This document shows, piece by piece, positions 30,494-38,272 of a stretch of 39,504 nt of DNA (the stretch's first letter is position 1; every line of letters begins with the position of its first letter). The translations under genes were made by a program, and so were the position numbers. The notes beneath the pieces were generated by a model. It had not been told where the DNA came from. It saw nothing but the letters and a program-made list of their open reading frames with translations, and searched no databases. Origin of the DNA: Thiomargarita sp. (GTDB lineage Bacteria; Pseudomonadota; Gammaproteobacteria; Beggiatoales; Beggiatoaceae); assembly GCA_022729575.1 (NCBI GenBank), contig DZAL01000037.1, positions 1 through 39,504 of the forward strand. Direction: 5' to 3'.

Positions 30494-31504
30494 ATGACCA
30501 CCACCACTACCCTAGACTTTGACCACCCTTGGAAACACATCATTGAACGACACTTCCAGGACTTTACCAAATTTTTCTTTCCGCGATTAGCGAAACAAAT
30601 TAACTGGCAAATTCCGGTGGAATTTCTCGACCAAGAATTATCCAAAGTGGTCCGCTCGGCCGTCAACAAAAGTCGACGAGTAGATAAACTGGTCAAAGTT
30701 TGGCTACTTGACGGCCACGAAACTATCTTGTATATTCATCTGGAAATCCAATCGCAACGAGACTCTGGATTTGCCAAACGAGTATTTATTTACCACTACC
30801 GTCTGTATGACCGTTATGGCCCCTGCGTGACCAGTTTAGCCATTTTAGGCGATGACAGTCCCGAGTGGCGACCCAACCGTTACCAATACCAAACGCCAGG
30901 GTGCCAGATGTCATTTCGTTTTACCACGGTTAAACTATGGGATTACCGAAACCAACTGGAACGTCTCCAAAAGTCTCGTAATCCCTTTGCGCAAGTGGTG
31001 AGAATCCACTTAATGAGTTTGCAAACCCGTCATGCTACCGCCCAACGGTTAGACGGGAAAAAGGCGTTGCTGCAAGCCTTATATGAAGCAAACTTTACCG
31101 AGCCGCAATTTTTTGATTTATACGTGTTTCTCGACTGGGTACTGACTTTACCCGACGAGTTAGAACATCAATTTAACGAGTTCGCAGTGATTTGCGAGGA
31201 GACTAAAAAAATGCCATTTATTACCGGTATCGAACGTCAGGGGATTCAGAAGGGGTTGCAACAGGGGATTTTACAAAAATCCCGTGAAGCCTTGATTGAA
31301 GTGTTGAAAGCCCGCTTTCAACGGGTGCCTAAACCGTTGCGGGCGAAAATTGAGACTATGGAAGAGGTGTCACAGTTATCTACACTGCTACGAGAAGCGG
31401 CGGTAGTTGACTCGTTAGCGTTGTTTGCACAACGGTTACAGCAACTTCTTCCAACGACGACGGTGATGCCAACGACTAACTCACGTTCGCGTCGTCAAAC
31501 GTAA
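30494..31504 (+). CDS. Rpn/YhgA-like PD-(D/E)XK nuclease, tandem copy 1
   Basis: This 336-residue protein has HPWKHIIERHFQDFTKFFFP at its start, then RRVDKLVKVWLLDG with ILYIHLEIQSQRD. That is the RxDKL and HxExQ layout of Rpn (recombination-promoting nuclease) and YhgA-like families, in which the acidic residues and the Gln form the nuclease site. FAKRVFIYHYRLYDRY and later helical regions follow, ending in a variable tail (GIQKGLQQGILQKSREALIE). Rpn proteins promote RecA-independent recombination and have been linked to mobile elements and defence. It is nearly identical in DNA to the next gene. Codon choice matches the neighbours. Confidence 0.85.
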   Translation: MTTTTTLDFDHPWKHIIERHFQDFTKFFFPRLAKQINWQIPVEFLDQELSKVVRSAVNKSRRVDKLVKVWLLDGHETILYIHLEIQSQRDSGFAKRVFIYHYRLYDRYGPCVTSLAILGDDSPEWRPNRYQYQTPGCQMSFRFTTVKLWDYRNQLERLQKSRNPFAQVVRIHLMSLQTRHATAQRLDGKKALLQALYEANFTEPQFFDLYVFLDWVLTLPDELEHQFNEFAVICEETKKMPFITGIERQGIQKGLQQGILQKSREALIEVLKARFQRVPKPLRAKIETMEEVSQLSTLLREAAVVDSLALFAQRLQQLLPTTTVMPTTNSRSRRQT

Positions 31505-31509
31505 CGAGT

Positions 31510-31535
31510 GGAGTCCAAAACCTGTTTTGGACTCC
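31510..31535 (+). terminator. hairpin GGAGTCCAAAAC/GTTTTGGACTCC between rpn copies
   Basis: The perfect arms lie six bases after the first rpn stop and are followed by TCTTAATTT. The same hairpin with a slightly different loop follows the second copy (32575-32600). Confidence 0.6.
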
Positions 31536-31561
31536 TCTTAATTTCAATTGGAACTTATCCC

Positions 31562-32554
31562 ATGACCACCACTACCCAAGAATTTGACCACCCTTGGAAA
31601 CACATCATTGAACGACACTTCCAGGATTTTACCAAATTTTTCTTTCCGCGATTAGCGAAACAAATTAACTGGCAAATTCCGGTGGAATTTCTCGACCAAG
31701 AATTATCCAAAGTGGTCCGCTCGGCCGTCAACAAAAGTCGACGAGTAGATAAACTGGTCAAAGTTTGGCTACTTGACGGCCACGAAACTATCTTGTATAT
31801 TCATCTGGAAATCCAATCGCAACGAGACTCTGGATTTGCCAAACGAGTATTTATTTACCACTACCGTCTGTATGACCGTTATGGCCCCTGCGTGACCAGT
31901 TTAGCCATTTTAGGCGATGACAGTCCCGAGTGGCGACCCAACCGTTACCAATACCAAACGCCAGGGTGCCAGATGTCATTTCGTTTTACCACGGTTAAAC
32001 TATGGGATTACCGAAACCAACTGGAACGTCTCCAAAAGTCTCGTAATCCCTTTGCGCAAGTGGTGAGAATCCACTTAATGAGTTTGCAAACCCGTCATGC
32101 TACCGCCCAACGGTTAGACGGGAAAAAGGCGTTGCTGCAAGCCTTATATGAAGCAAACTTTACCGAGCCGCAATTTTTTGATTTATACGTGTTTCTCGAC
32201 TGGGTACTGACTTTACCCGACGAGTTAGAACATCAATTTAACGAGTTCGCAGTGATTTGCGAGGAGACTAAAAAAATGCCATTTATTACCGGTATCGAAC
32301 GTCAGGGGATTCAGAAGGGGTTGCAACAGGGGATTTTACAAAAATCCCGTGAAGCCTTGATTGAAGTGTTGAAAGCCCGCTTTCAACGGGTGCCTAAACC
32401 GTTGCGGGCGAAAATTGAGACTATGGAAGATGTGTCAGTGTTGTCAAACCTTCATCGGGAAGCGGTGCTGATTGACTCGTTAGCGTCGTTTGCACAACGG
32501 TTACAGCAACTTCTTCCAACGACGACGGTGACGCCAACGACTAACTCACGTTAG
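31562..32554 (+). CDS. Rpn/YhgA-like PD-(D/E)XK nuclease, tandem copy 2
   Basis: This 330-residue near-duplicate of the protein at 30494 has the same RxDKL and HLEIQ motifs. The start MTTTTQEFDHPW is chosen by alignment with copy 1; an in-frame ATG at 31508 lies in the intervening hairpin. The DNA is almost identical for some 870 bases. A patch of about 46 bases (32431-32476 against 31366-31411) then differs at many positions with no length change, and after it identity returns. The tail ends at NSR because of a TAG absent in copy 1. There is no independent palindrome-borne promoter upstream, so it may be read through from copy 1. Confidence 0.85.
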   Translation: MTTTTQEFDHPWKHIIERHFQDFTKFFFPRLAKQINWQIPVEFLDQELSKVVRSAVNKSRRVDKLVKVWLLDGHETILYIHLEIQSQRDSGFAKRVFIYHYRLYDRYGPCVTSLAILGDDSPEWRPNRYQYQTPGCQMSFRFTTVKLWDYRNQLERLQKSRNPFAQVVRIHLMSLQTRHATAQRLDGKKALLQALYEANFTEPQFFDLYVFLDWVLTLPDELEHQFNEFAVICEETKKMPFITGIERQGIQKGLQQGILQKSREALIEVLKARFQRVPKPLRAKIETMEDVSVLSNLHREAVLIDSLASFAQRLQQLLPTTTVTPTTNSR

Positions 32555-32574
32555 CGTCGTTAAACGTAACGAGT

Positions 32575-32600
32575 GGAGTCCAAAACACGTTTTGGACTCC
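32575..32600. terminator. hairpin after rpn copy 2
   Basis: GGAGTCCAAAAC (32575-32586) pairs with GTTTTGGACTCC (32589-32600). It lies between convergent genes and could serve both. Confidence 0.6.
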
Positions 32601-32611
32601 GGTTGAATGTG

Positions 32612-33511
32612 TTAGGAATGGGACTGAATGATTTTACGTCCCGCTTTTCTTTGCTCCCATAATTCATTCAACTGTTTGCGATACTGTTTATAGAATCTCG
32701 TGGCAATGGGTGGTGCTGCCGCCGTCGCCACTGCGTAGTCGCCAAAGACGGCGAGAAGTTCTTCTAGCGGAGCATTTTGAGATTTCAGCAAGTCACCCAC
32801 CCGCCGGTCCACTTGGGTCGCACTGTCAGCTGCCTCCCACCAGGCTACACCTGTGGTCAGTTCATCGGCTAACCAAAATATGAAGAGGACACTGAACAGT
32901 TTAGGAATAATAGAAATATTGCTGGTGGCGGCCACTGGAATGATGGCAAACACGATAACTATCACCGTAAGCAAGACTAAACCAATCATCCAAAAGGTAC
33001 GACGGGCAATAATTCTATACAGGTAACTGGACCAGAAGGCACTTTCTTGTAGGTTATCCAAAAAACGGGTGGTACCTGGGGAGAAGTCGCTGGTAAAATA
33101 GCCACCGCCATCTTGATAAAGTTGGTCAAATTGAGTGGCCCGTTGCAGAAACTGAGGGTTAGCAAAACTTTGACCAAGATGGACGATTTCTTGAGTGTTA
33201 CCGGTTTTACCAAAGGCATCTTCTAAAATCGCACGACGCATCAGTTCTCTGGAGAGGTGGTGAGAGTGTTCTTCTTTATAGCGAAACCACCAAGCAAAGA
33301 TTTCTGCCAATATCGCTATTACGGCTAAAAAGTATACTAACAAATCATAGTGTTTGAGTAGCAACATGAACAGCGAAAGAACCAGGGCGATTAAGTGGGC
33401 CAGCCGATGGTAGTTAAAGTAATTTTGGGCTTGTTCACTGCCGGCTTTGGCCAAGGCCGGCAAAGAGGGAGAAGTTGCTGAGGAGGTAGGTTGAGTAGCG
33501 GGTGATGGCAT
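32612..33511 (-). CDS. four-TM membrane protein of unknown function
   Basis: This 299-residue protein has a Ser/Pro/Ala-rich start and KAGSEQAQNYFNYHR before TM1 (about 42-57, LAHLIALVLSLFMLLL) and TM2 (about 63-82). A soluble helical middle (about 85-170, YKEEHSHHLSRELMRRAILE) comes next, then TM3 (about 175-198) and TM4 (about 205-230). The cytoplasmic tail has DYAVATAAAPPIATRFYKQY and ends QRKAGRKIIQSHS. The 2TM-loop-2TM plan recalls SLATT or S-4TM putative pore-forming effectors of conflict systems, but no diagnostic motif was recognised, so that is only a suggestion. No SMODS, SLOG or cyclase partner is adjacent. It is convergent with the rpn pair. Confidence 0.65.
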   Translation of the reverse strand: MPSPATQPTSSATSPSLPALAKAGSEQAQNYFNYHRLAHLIALVLSLFMLLLKHYDLLVYFLAVIAILAEIFAWWFRYKEEHSHHLSRELMRRAILEDAFGKTGNTQEIVHLGQSFANPQFLQRATQFDQLYQDGGGYFTSDFSPGTTRFLDNLQESAFWSSYLYRIIARRTFWMIGLVLLTVIVIVFAIIPVAATSNISIIPKLFSVLFIFWLADELTTGVAWWEAADSATQVDRRVGDLLKSQNAPLEELLAVFGDYAVATAAAPPIATRFYKQYRKQLNELWEQRKAGRKIIQSHS

Positions 33512-33690
33512 AAAGGAGTCTCTTTGATTGATAAATGTTTAATGTTTGGTAATCCTGAAAGGTGAGTAACATACCCTCTCCTTCTGAGGATGGCTGTTTC
33601 AAAATAAAATACTTATAATTCATGTATATAGATAATTAAAACCACTAACTGGTGGAGTAAGTAGAGGATTTTTCCCTGGGGTAATTATAA

Positions 33691-33778
33691 GTACTAATGC
33701 AGAAATTCAGCGGTATTTTCCCTCACCCCCGGCCCCTCTCCCAAAGAGAGAGGGGCGAAAGAAAATACCAGAAAATTT
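33691..33778. repeat. partial TAAGTACTGAAGC-family element
   Basis: ATAAGTACTAATGCAGAAATT and the CCCTCACCCCCGGCCCCTCT core match 10129-10234, but the right inverted end is missing where a different element begins at 33779. Confidence 0.7.
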
Positions 33779-33803
33779 GGTAGTGATGCAATGTGGGTGA
33801 TAA
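33779..33803. repeat. solo end of the GGGTAGTGATGCAA family
   Basis: GGTAGTGATGCAATGTGGGT plus GATAA is identical to the left end of copy A at 2630-2654. No inverted right end follows within the spacer, so it is a remnant or a junction. Confidence 0.7.
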
Positions 33804-33905
33804 CCATCATTCCAAAGCGCCAGTGTGGAAACGTCGGCTCCGCAACGCTGGCGCGTGGGAACGAGGAAAACGAGGAAAACGTAAGTAAAAAATGAGGAAG
33901 GAAAA

Positions 33906-33942
33906 GGTGCGTTACGGCACAACCAGACGTGCCTAACGCACC
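33906..33942 (-). terminator. long hairpin after the coiled-coil gene
   Basis: GGTGCGTTACGGCAC pairs with GTGCCTAACGCACC, with one bulged base. On the minus strand it lies 43 bases beyond the stop of the gene at 33986. It shares the GGTGCGT/ACGCACC arms seen at 15056 and 37989. Confidence 0.5.
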
Positions 33943-33985
33943 CTACGTTGGATACGCTGGATTGGTTACGAAGTTTAGGTCTGAA

Positions 33986-34807
33986 TTATTCTATCGAAGC
34001 CGCACCGCCACGTTCTAAATTTCTGGTTAACCGCACGGCAATTTCGTTAAAGAATGCCGCTAAATCGCTACGATTAACTTTATCCTCTTGCAATTGTGCT
34101 ACTTCTTGGGTAATTAGCGTGGTCAAGGTTTCATTTTGTTGCCGTAGTTGTAACCCCAATTCTTGGAATTTATTATGAGATTGTTGACGGAAGGATTTAA
34201 TCTCCTTGGTCAATTGCTCATCCAATTGTGTTAGCCGAGAATTTAGTTCATTTTTCAAGGCACTCAACTCTAGCCGCAGGTCTTGTTGAGATAATAATCG
34301 TTCTTGTCGCTCCAGCTTGGATTTTTCGGCCAGGCTTTCAACTTCACCGTTAACCCTCTCTTCCAATACTTTCAGTCGTTGTACGATGTCATCACGTAAA
34401 TGCAAACTTTCTTGCGCAAAACGCTCTTCCATACGTTTGAAGCGTTTTTCATAATCACGCATCTGACCACCAAACAAAATATCGCGCACTTGGTCGATAT
34501 TACCGATTTTGGCTCCCATCATGGTATCAGTTAAATCCAGCGAGGAGGATAGTGAGGGTGCTGTCGTCTTGTCTTCCCGTGAGGCAGAAAAATTACTTTC
34601 CGATAACCGTGATTTTCTCTCGGCTGCTTCTAATGAAGCGGTAGTGACACGCTCTGATTTTTCCTCTGGCATTTGACTTTCTCCAGTAATAGAGGCGCTG
34701 CCGCGTGGTCTATCAAATGGTGATAATTCGGTGGTGGATGGGTTAAGTGGTTTATAGGACATGAGCCGGTCTCCTAATTGTTTAATATTTTGGGGTTTAT
34801 AAGACAT
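33986..34807 (-). CDS. coiled-coil protein of unknown function
   Basis: This 273-residue protein has a disordered Ser/Glu/Arg-rich N-terminal half and the segment MMGAKIGNIDQVRDILFGGQ at about 100. A long coiled coil runs from about 120 to 250 (MEERFAQESLHLRDDIVQRL, then LSQQDLRLELSALKNELNSR), and the end is FFNEIAVRLTRNLERG. The start at 34807 follows AAAGGAGAATATCCG, a strong ribosome site. A second in-frame ATG at 34762 is also preceded by AGGAG, and the two starts share the peptide MSYKP. There are no membrane segments, so it is likely a cytoplasmic structural or scaffold protein. No family was recognised. The reading frame upstream of 34807 stays open but includes repeat-poor, non-gene-like sequence. 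Confidence 0.7.
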   Translation of the reverse strand: MSYKPQNIKQLGDRLMSYKPLNPSTTELSPFDRPRGSASITGESQMPEEKSERVTTASLEAAERKSRLSESNFSASREDKTTAPSLSSSLDLTDTMMGAKIGNIDQVRDILFGGQMRDYEKRFKRMEERFAQESLHLRDDIVQRLKVLEERVNGEVESLAEKSKLERQERLLSQQDLRLELSALKNELNSRLTQLDEQLTKEIKSFRQQSHNKFQELGLQLRQQNETLTTLITQEVAQLQEDKVNRSDLAAFFNEIAVRLTRNLERGGAASIE

Positions 34808-35149
34808 CGGATATTCTCCTTTTGTGCGTGATGGTCGCGACGCTAAAGGATGTTTCTGCAAAATTTTCGCGAAACAGTAGTTTAACGGTTTCAGAATTTT
34901 CCTAAATATTTTAACTGGCCGCCGGCTCAATACCATTAAATTAGCGTCATTGTCATCGCGGTTTCTGGCATCTGGATCCCGCCAACTTTCCAAAAGTTTA
35001 AAATTTTCTGGAAATTATCAGTTACCACTTAGGTTGGACTGAGTATTGAAATGAGGTGATGTCATCTCAATTTAATGGCATGGTCTCACCGGTCCCCAAG
35101 ATTTAGGAATAAGGGAATAAATGTTTAGGGAAAGTTTTCTCGAAACATT
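34808..35149. other. spacer between coiled-coil gene and rluB
   Basis: It has no recognisable gene. It ends with CAATTTAATGGCATGG near 35067, resembling the right end of the TGCCATTAAGTTAAGC family without a left partner. Confidence 0.35.
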
Positions 35150-36070
35150 TTAAAATTTATAGGATTTATGGGATTTGTAGGGTTTATTAGAATGTTTACT
35201 ATTACGAGGTAACGTAGATTTAAATTTAGGTCGCACCACCGGTACTTTTACCTTAACCTCTTCTAATCCAACTTGCTGTAACAATAATTGTTCAGTCTCA
35301 CTATCCATCATCACTGAATGTCCTGACCGCAAGCCTTTTGGCAACCAAACCGGGCCAAAACGAATCCGCATAAGACGACTAACGGTGATTCCTTGAGATT
35401 CCCATAACCGGCGTACTTCATGTTTGCGGCCTTCACTTAAAATCACATGATACCAATGATTTGCGCCTTCTCCGCCGGCTGGCAGAATTTGTTTAAACCG
35501 TGCTAGACCATCTTCTAATTGCACTCCATTGAGCAATCGTTGCAAGATCGTAGGCTCAACTTCACCGAGCACTCGCACCGCGTATTCTCGTTCAATCGTA
35601 TAAGAAGGGTGCATTAAACGATGAGCTAATTCGCCGTCGGTGGTTAATAATAATAATCCGCCGGTATTAATATCCAATCGACCTACACTAATCCAACGTC
35701 CTTGTTTCGGTTTGGGTAAATGTTCAAAGATGGTCGCTCGTTCCTCTGGATCATGACGACTACAGATTTCACCGATAGGTTTGTGGTAACATAAAATTTG
35801 ACGAGTCGTGGCAAAGGTTTTTTGTAAATACACCTTGCGACCATCTATTTGAATGTTATCGGTTTGACTCACTCGTATTCCGATAGTGGCCATTTGTTGA
35901 TTAACCCTCACTCGTCCTTGGCGAATCCACTCTTCTACTTGTCGTCGTGAACCTAAATTAGCACGGGCTAAAACTTTTTGGAGTTTTTCCGTTTTTTCCG
36001 TTATCAATGGTGAACCTAAATCAGTACGGGTTAAGACTTTTTGGTGTTTTTTCGTTTTTTCCGTTATCAT
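35150..36070 (-). CDS. rluB: RluB/RsuA-family pseudouridine synthase with duplicated N-terminus
   Basis: This protein of about 306 residues isomerises uridine in rRNA; RluB acts on 23S helix 89 (position 2605 in E. coli). An S4 RNA-binding domain (EKLQKVLARANLGSRRQVEE) is followed by the catalytic part with WISVGRLDINTGGLLLLTTD, holding the nucleophilic Asp, then YAVRVLGEVEP, LSEGRKHEVRRLWES and VSRLMRIRFGPVWLP. A basic Lys/Ser/Tyr-rich tail follows. The first 21 codons (ITEKTKKHQKVLTRTDLGSP) are an imperfect repeat of the next 21 (ITEKTEKLQKVLARANLGS), so the 5' end holds a 63-bp duplication. ATG 36070 is used; TTG 36079, or TTG 36007 inside the second copy, are alternatives. No clear ribosome site is visible. 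Confidence 0.88.
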   Translation of the reverse strand: MITEKTKKHQKVLTRTDLGSPLITEKTEKLQKVLARANLGSRRQVEEWIRQGRVRVNQQMATIGIRVSQTDNIQIDGRKVYLQKTFATTRQILCYHKPIGEICSRHDPEERATIFEHLPKPKQGRWISVGRLDINTGGLLLLTTDGELAHRLMHPSYTIEREYAVRVLGEVEPTILQRLLNGVQLEDGLARFKQILPAGGEGANHWYHVILSEGRKHEVRRLWESQGITVSRLMRIRFGPVWLPKGLRSGHSVMMDSETEQLLLQQVGLEEVKVKVPVVRPKFKSTLPRNSKHSNKPYKSHKSYKF

Positions 36071-36499
36071 AAGAATCAATTCGCTTTTGAAAATTTAATT
36101 AATTTGAGTTAGTTTAAATAACTTACCTTACGCATCCAAACTAAAATAAGGTGTATAATATATACTTTAATAGTTGATTTCAGCATTGAGTAGAGGAGAT
36201 TTTAACCGACGTAATTCCTCAAATGCACTACGTATCGCCATCAAATAAATCTTACTCTTAAGAGCAAAATAGTTGAGTTTAGTCGATATGTTCAAGGTTT
36301 CTAACCGAAGGTTAATCAACGTATAAATCGAGTAGCAAAGTATTATACATGGGATTTAATTTGACATTCAGTAATCATTTAAGAAATGTTTTAAAATGAA
36401 GTGTATACTTTTCATTTGTAATGTCAAGTGAGCGTAAATCCGTTAATAATATACAACTTTTTTTAGTTAGGATACGTAAGATGAGTAAGGAGTAAACAA
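36071..36499. promoter_or_regulatory. 430-bp divergent spacer between rluB and the two-paralogue operon
   Basis: This is an AT-rich region that must hold promoters in both directions. AACTTACCTTACGCAT at 36120-36135 is a solo end of the CTCACCTTACGCAC family. GGTGTATAATATATACTT near 36151 includes TATAAT-like boxes. The gene start at 36500 follows TAAGGAG. No single promoter can be fixed by eye. Confidence 0.4.
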
Positions 36500-37219
36500 A
36501 TGCCTTATGTCAGATCCATTCATCCTAGCACGATGGGTAAATTATTACGGGAACATTTTACTGGCGAAATCCCCATCTCTATTAAAACCGCCAGTGAACA
36601 GAAAAAGTTGATTTCACAGATAAAAGCGGAGTTGAAAAAAATCCAGGCGGTTCATCTCTCCGATAATTATTATCCTCATGATAAGGAAAGGGAAGAATGC
36701 ACCCTGCGTTTCTCTTTGGAGGATGATTCACCTCACTATTATCGTCCTTATTGTTCGTTAACCCTAAAATTTGGCGCAGACGACTATTGCCTGATTATCG
36801 AGGACTCTCTACGTCGTGCCTTGGTTTATCAAGTTGAACAGATTTATTCTTTCATTGACAAACTGAAGGCCGAATTTGACAAAAAGAAAGCTCAATCTCA
36901 CAAAACGGAGAAGATTAACAACTTGAAACAACAAGCGATTATTGCTAGAATCAAGGAAATCGCGAAGGAGGATAAATTTGAGTTTGCTACCACCTGGCGG
37001 GAATATCAAAATAAACTCAAAGTGATGGTTCGTCTGGAGGGCGGTATTCTCCTGGAAGTGGATATTCCTTATAATAGTTTCCAGGAAGTGTTAAAGAATC
37101 TACGCCCGCTAATTCGCAACGTCAACGAACTTCAAAAATTGGGTATTTCTTTCAAAATCAAGTCGGATTCTGGGTATAGTGGTCATGGTTGGATAACCCC
37201 TGAAGGTGATAGTTTATAA
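36500..37219 (+). CDS. unknown protein, paralogue A of a two-gene operon
   Basis: This 239-residue soluble protein starts near TMGKLLREHFTGEIPISI and has a middle (about 65-125) with YCSLTLKFGADDYCLIIEDS and VYQVEQIYSFIDKLK. A helical segment (IIARIKEIAKEDKFEF) and the C-terminal LEVDIPYNSFQEVLKNLRPL follow. It aligns along its whole length with the next gene. No catalytic motif, signal peptide or membrane segment is visible, and I do not recognise the family. AAGGAG lies eight bases before the ATG. A gap of 49 bases to the next gene and a MoxR-like ATPase gene further on suggest a functional cluster. Confidence 0.75.
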   Translation: MPYVRSIHPSTMGKLLREHFTGEIPISIKTASEQKKLISQIKAELKKIQAVHLSDNYYPHDKEREECTLRFSLEDDSPHYYRPYCSLTLKFGADDYCLIIEDSLRRALVYQVEQIYSFIDKLKAEFDKKKAQSHKTEKINNLKQQAIIARIKEIAKEDKFEFATTWREYQNKLKVMVRLEGGILLEVDIPYNSFQEVLKNLRPLIRNVNELQKLGISFKIKSDSGYSGHGWITPEGDSL

Positions 37220-37268
37220 GCAGAATTGGCGAAGTTGTCTATTCTTGCGAGGATAGGAGAAGAACAAG

Positions 37269-37976
37269 ATGCATAAAATTGACTTACACGACAGCACCCT
37301 CAAAAAAATTTTTCGGGAACACTTTCGTGGTGAGACCCCGATTACGATTCCTGCTGAGTCTGAACAGGTAGAACTGTTGACCGAACTCAAAAACCAATTA
37401 AGCACTAGATCAGACAAAGTATCATCTATTTCTTGGTCAATGCCGGCCGGTTGCTGCTTTGAAATTATCTCTTCCTCACCTTACTACCAGAATCAAACTT
37501 TTTGCGTAAAATTCAATGAGCAGCATGAATTGATTATCACCACGAAATTCTACTGGTTGTCGATAGATTCGCCGGTGTATCAACTTGAACAAATTTATAC
37601 GCTGATTGAGGCAAAAATGCCCGTAGAGTATGAAAGACTCAATAAACTTCGGGTGGAAAAGACTAACAACGTCATCAAACGGGAGAAAATTAAAAGCCTC
37701 AAACATACCGCCATCTTGGCAACTATCCACGAAATTGCTAAAGAGGACAAATTTGAATTTCGGATTCACGAATATACAACCAAAGTGAAATTGATAGTTC
37801 GTCTGACTGAAACAGAACAACTAGAAGTTGATATTCCGTATAGCCGATTTCAAGAGACTTTGAAAAATTTACGTGACACCATTCAACAAATTCGAGGTTA
37901 TTACGAATTGGGACTGACTTTCAAAGTTCGGTCTTATCTGAGGGAAAGGGATCCGCAATGGATTCGGTATGATTAA
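37269..37976 (+). CDS. unknown protein, paralogue B of a two-gene operon
   Basis: This 235-residue protein is paralogous to the product of 36500. Shared landmarks are TLKKIFREHFRGETPITI, VYQLEQIYTLIEAKM, ILATIHEIAKEDKFEF and LEVDIPYSRFQETLKNLRDT. The region between about 40 and 75 diverges, with SWSMPAGCCFEIISSSPYYQ here, so this part may decide partner or ligand specificity. A GGAGAAGAACAAG ribosome site precedes the ATG. No known domain was recognised. A perfect GGTGCGT/ACGCACC hairpin lies at 37989-38005, after the stop. Confidence 0.75.
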   Translation: MHKIDLHDSTLKKIFREHFRGETPITIPAESEQVELLTELKNQLSTRSDKVSSISWSMPAGCCFEIISSSPYYQNQTFCVKFNEQHELIITTKFYWLSIDSPVYQLEQIYTLIEAKMPVEYERLNKLRVEKTNNVIKREKIKSLKHTAILATIHEIAKEDKFEFRIHEYTTKVKLIVRLTETEQLEVDIPYSRFQETLKNLRDTIQQIRGYYELGLTFKVRSYLRERDPQWIRYD

Positions 37977-37988
37977 CCTGATGGGTAG

Positions 37989-38005
37989 GGTGCGTCCTAC
38001 GCACC
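37989..38005. terminator. GGTGCGT/ACGCACC hairpin after paralogue B
   Basis: A 7-bp perfect stem with a three-base loop lies 13 bases after the stop. The same stem precedes the kinase at 15095 and forms part of the hairpin at 33906. There is no T-run, so termination is uncertain. Confidence 0.4.
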
Positions 38006-38100
38006 ACTGATGGGTAGCTGACACGGTGTGGTCCCTCAACTGGTGCGTGGCACCCCACTAACTACTAACTATATAATTCCATATTAACTTTGTCACCACC

Positions 38101-38249
38101 TTATAAACTCACCTTACGCACGGCTAGCTCAACCACCCCCGGCCCCTCCTTGGTAAGGTGGGGAGTATCCCCTGCGATTCAGTGGGTGCGTACTCCCCGC
38201 CTTGGCAAGGAGGGGCCGGGGGGTGGTTTGTGCGTAAGGTGAGTTATAA
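38101..38249. mobile_element. CTCACCTTACGCAC-family palindromic element (P5)
   Basis: The left end TTATAAACTCACCTTACGCA and right end TGCGTAAGGTGAGTTATAA are inverted with one extra base on the left. Inner arms AACCACCCCCGGCCCCTCCT and AGGAGGGGCCGGGGGGTGGT make a long hairpin. It sits between paralogue B and the ATPase gene and may split the operon. Confidence 0.9.
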
Positions 38250-38272
38250 AGAAAAACCGAGAACCAATCCTG

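Larger units (their letters stand above)
33512..33985. other. repeat-filled spacer
   Basis: It contains a partial TAAGTACTGAAGC-family element (33691-33778), a solo GGTAGTGATGCAATGTGGGT end (33779-33803), a GGCGCGTGGGAACGAG repeat (about 33851-33866) and a long hairpin (33906-33942). No gene is recognisable. Confidence 0.7.

Noticed and set aside
34808-34993. N-terminal extension of the coiled-coil protein to 34993
   Set aside because: A strong ribosome site immediately precedes ATG 34807, and the extension is basic and not gene-like.
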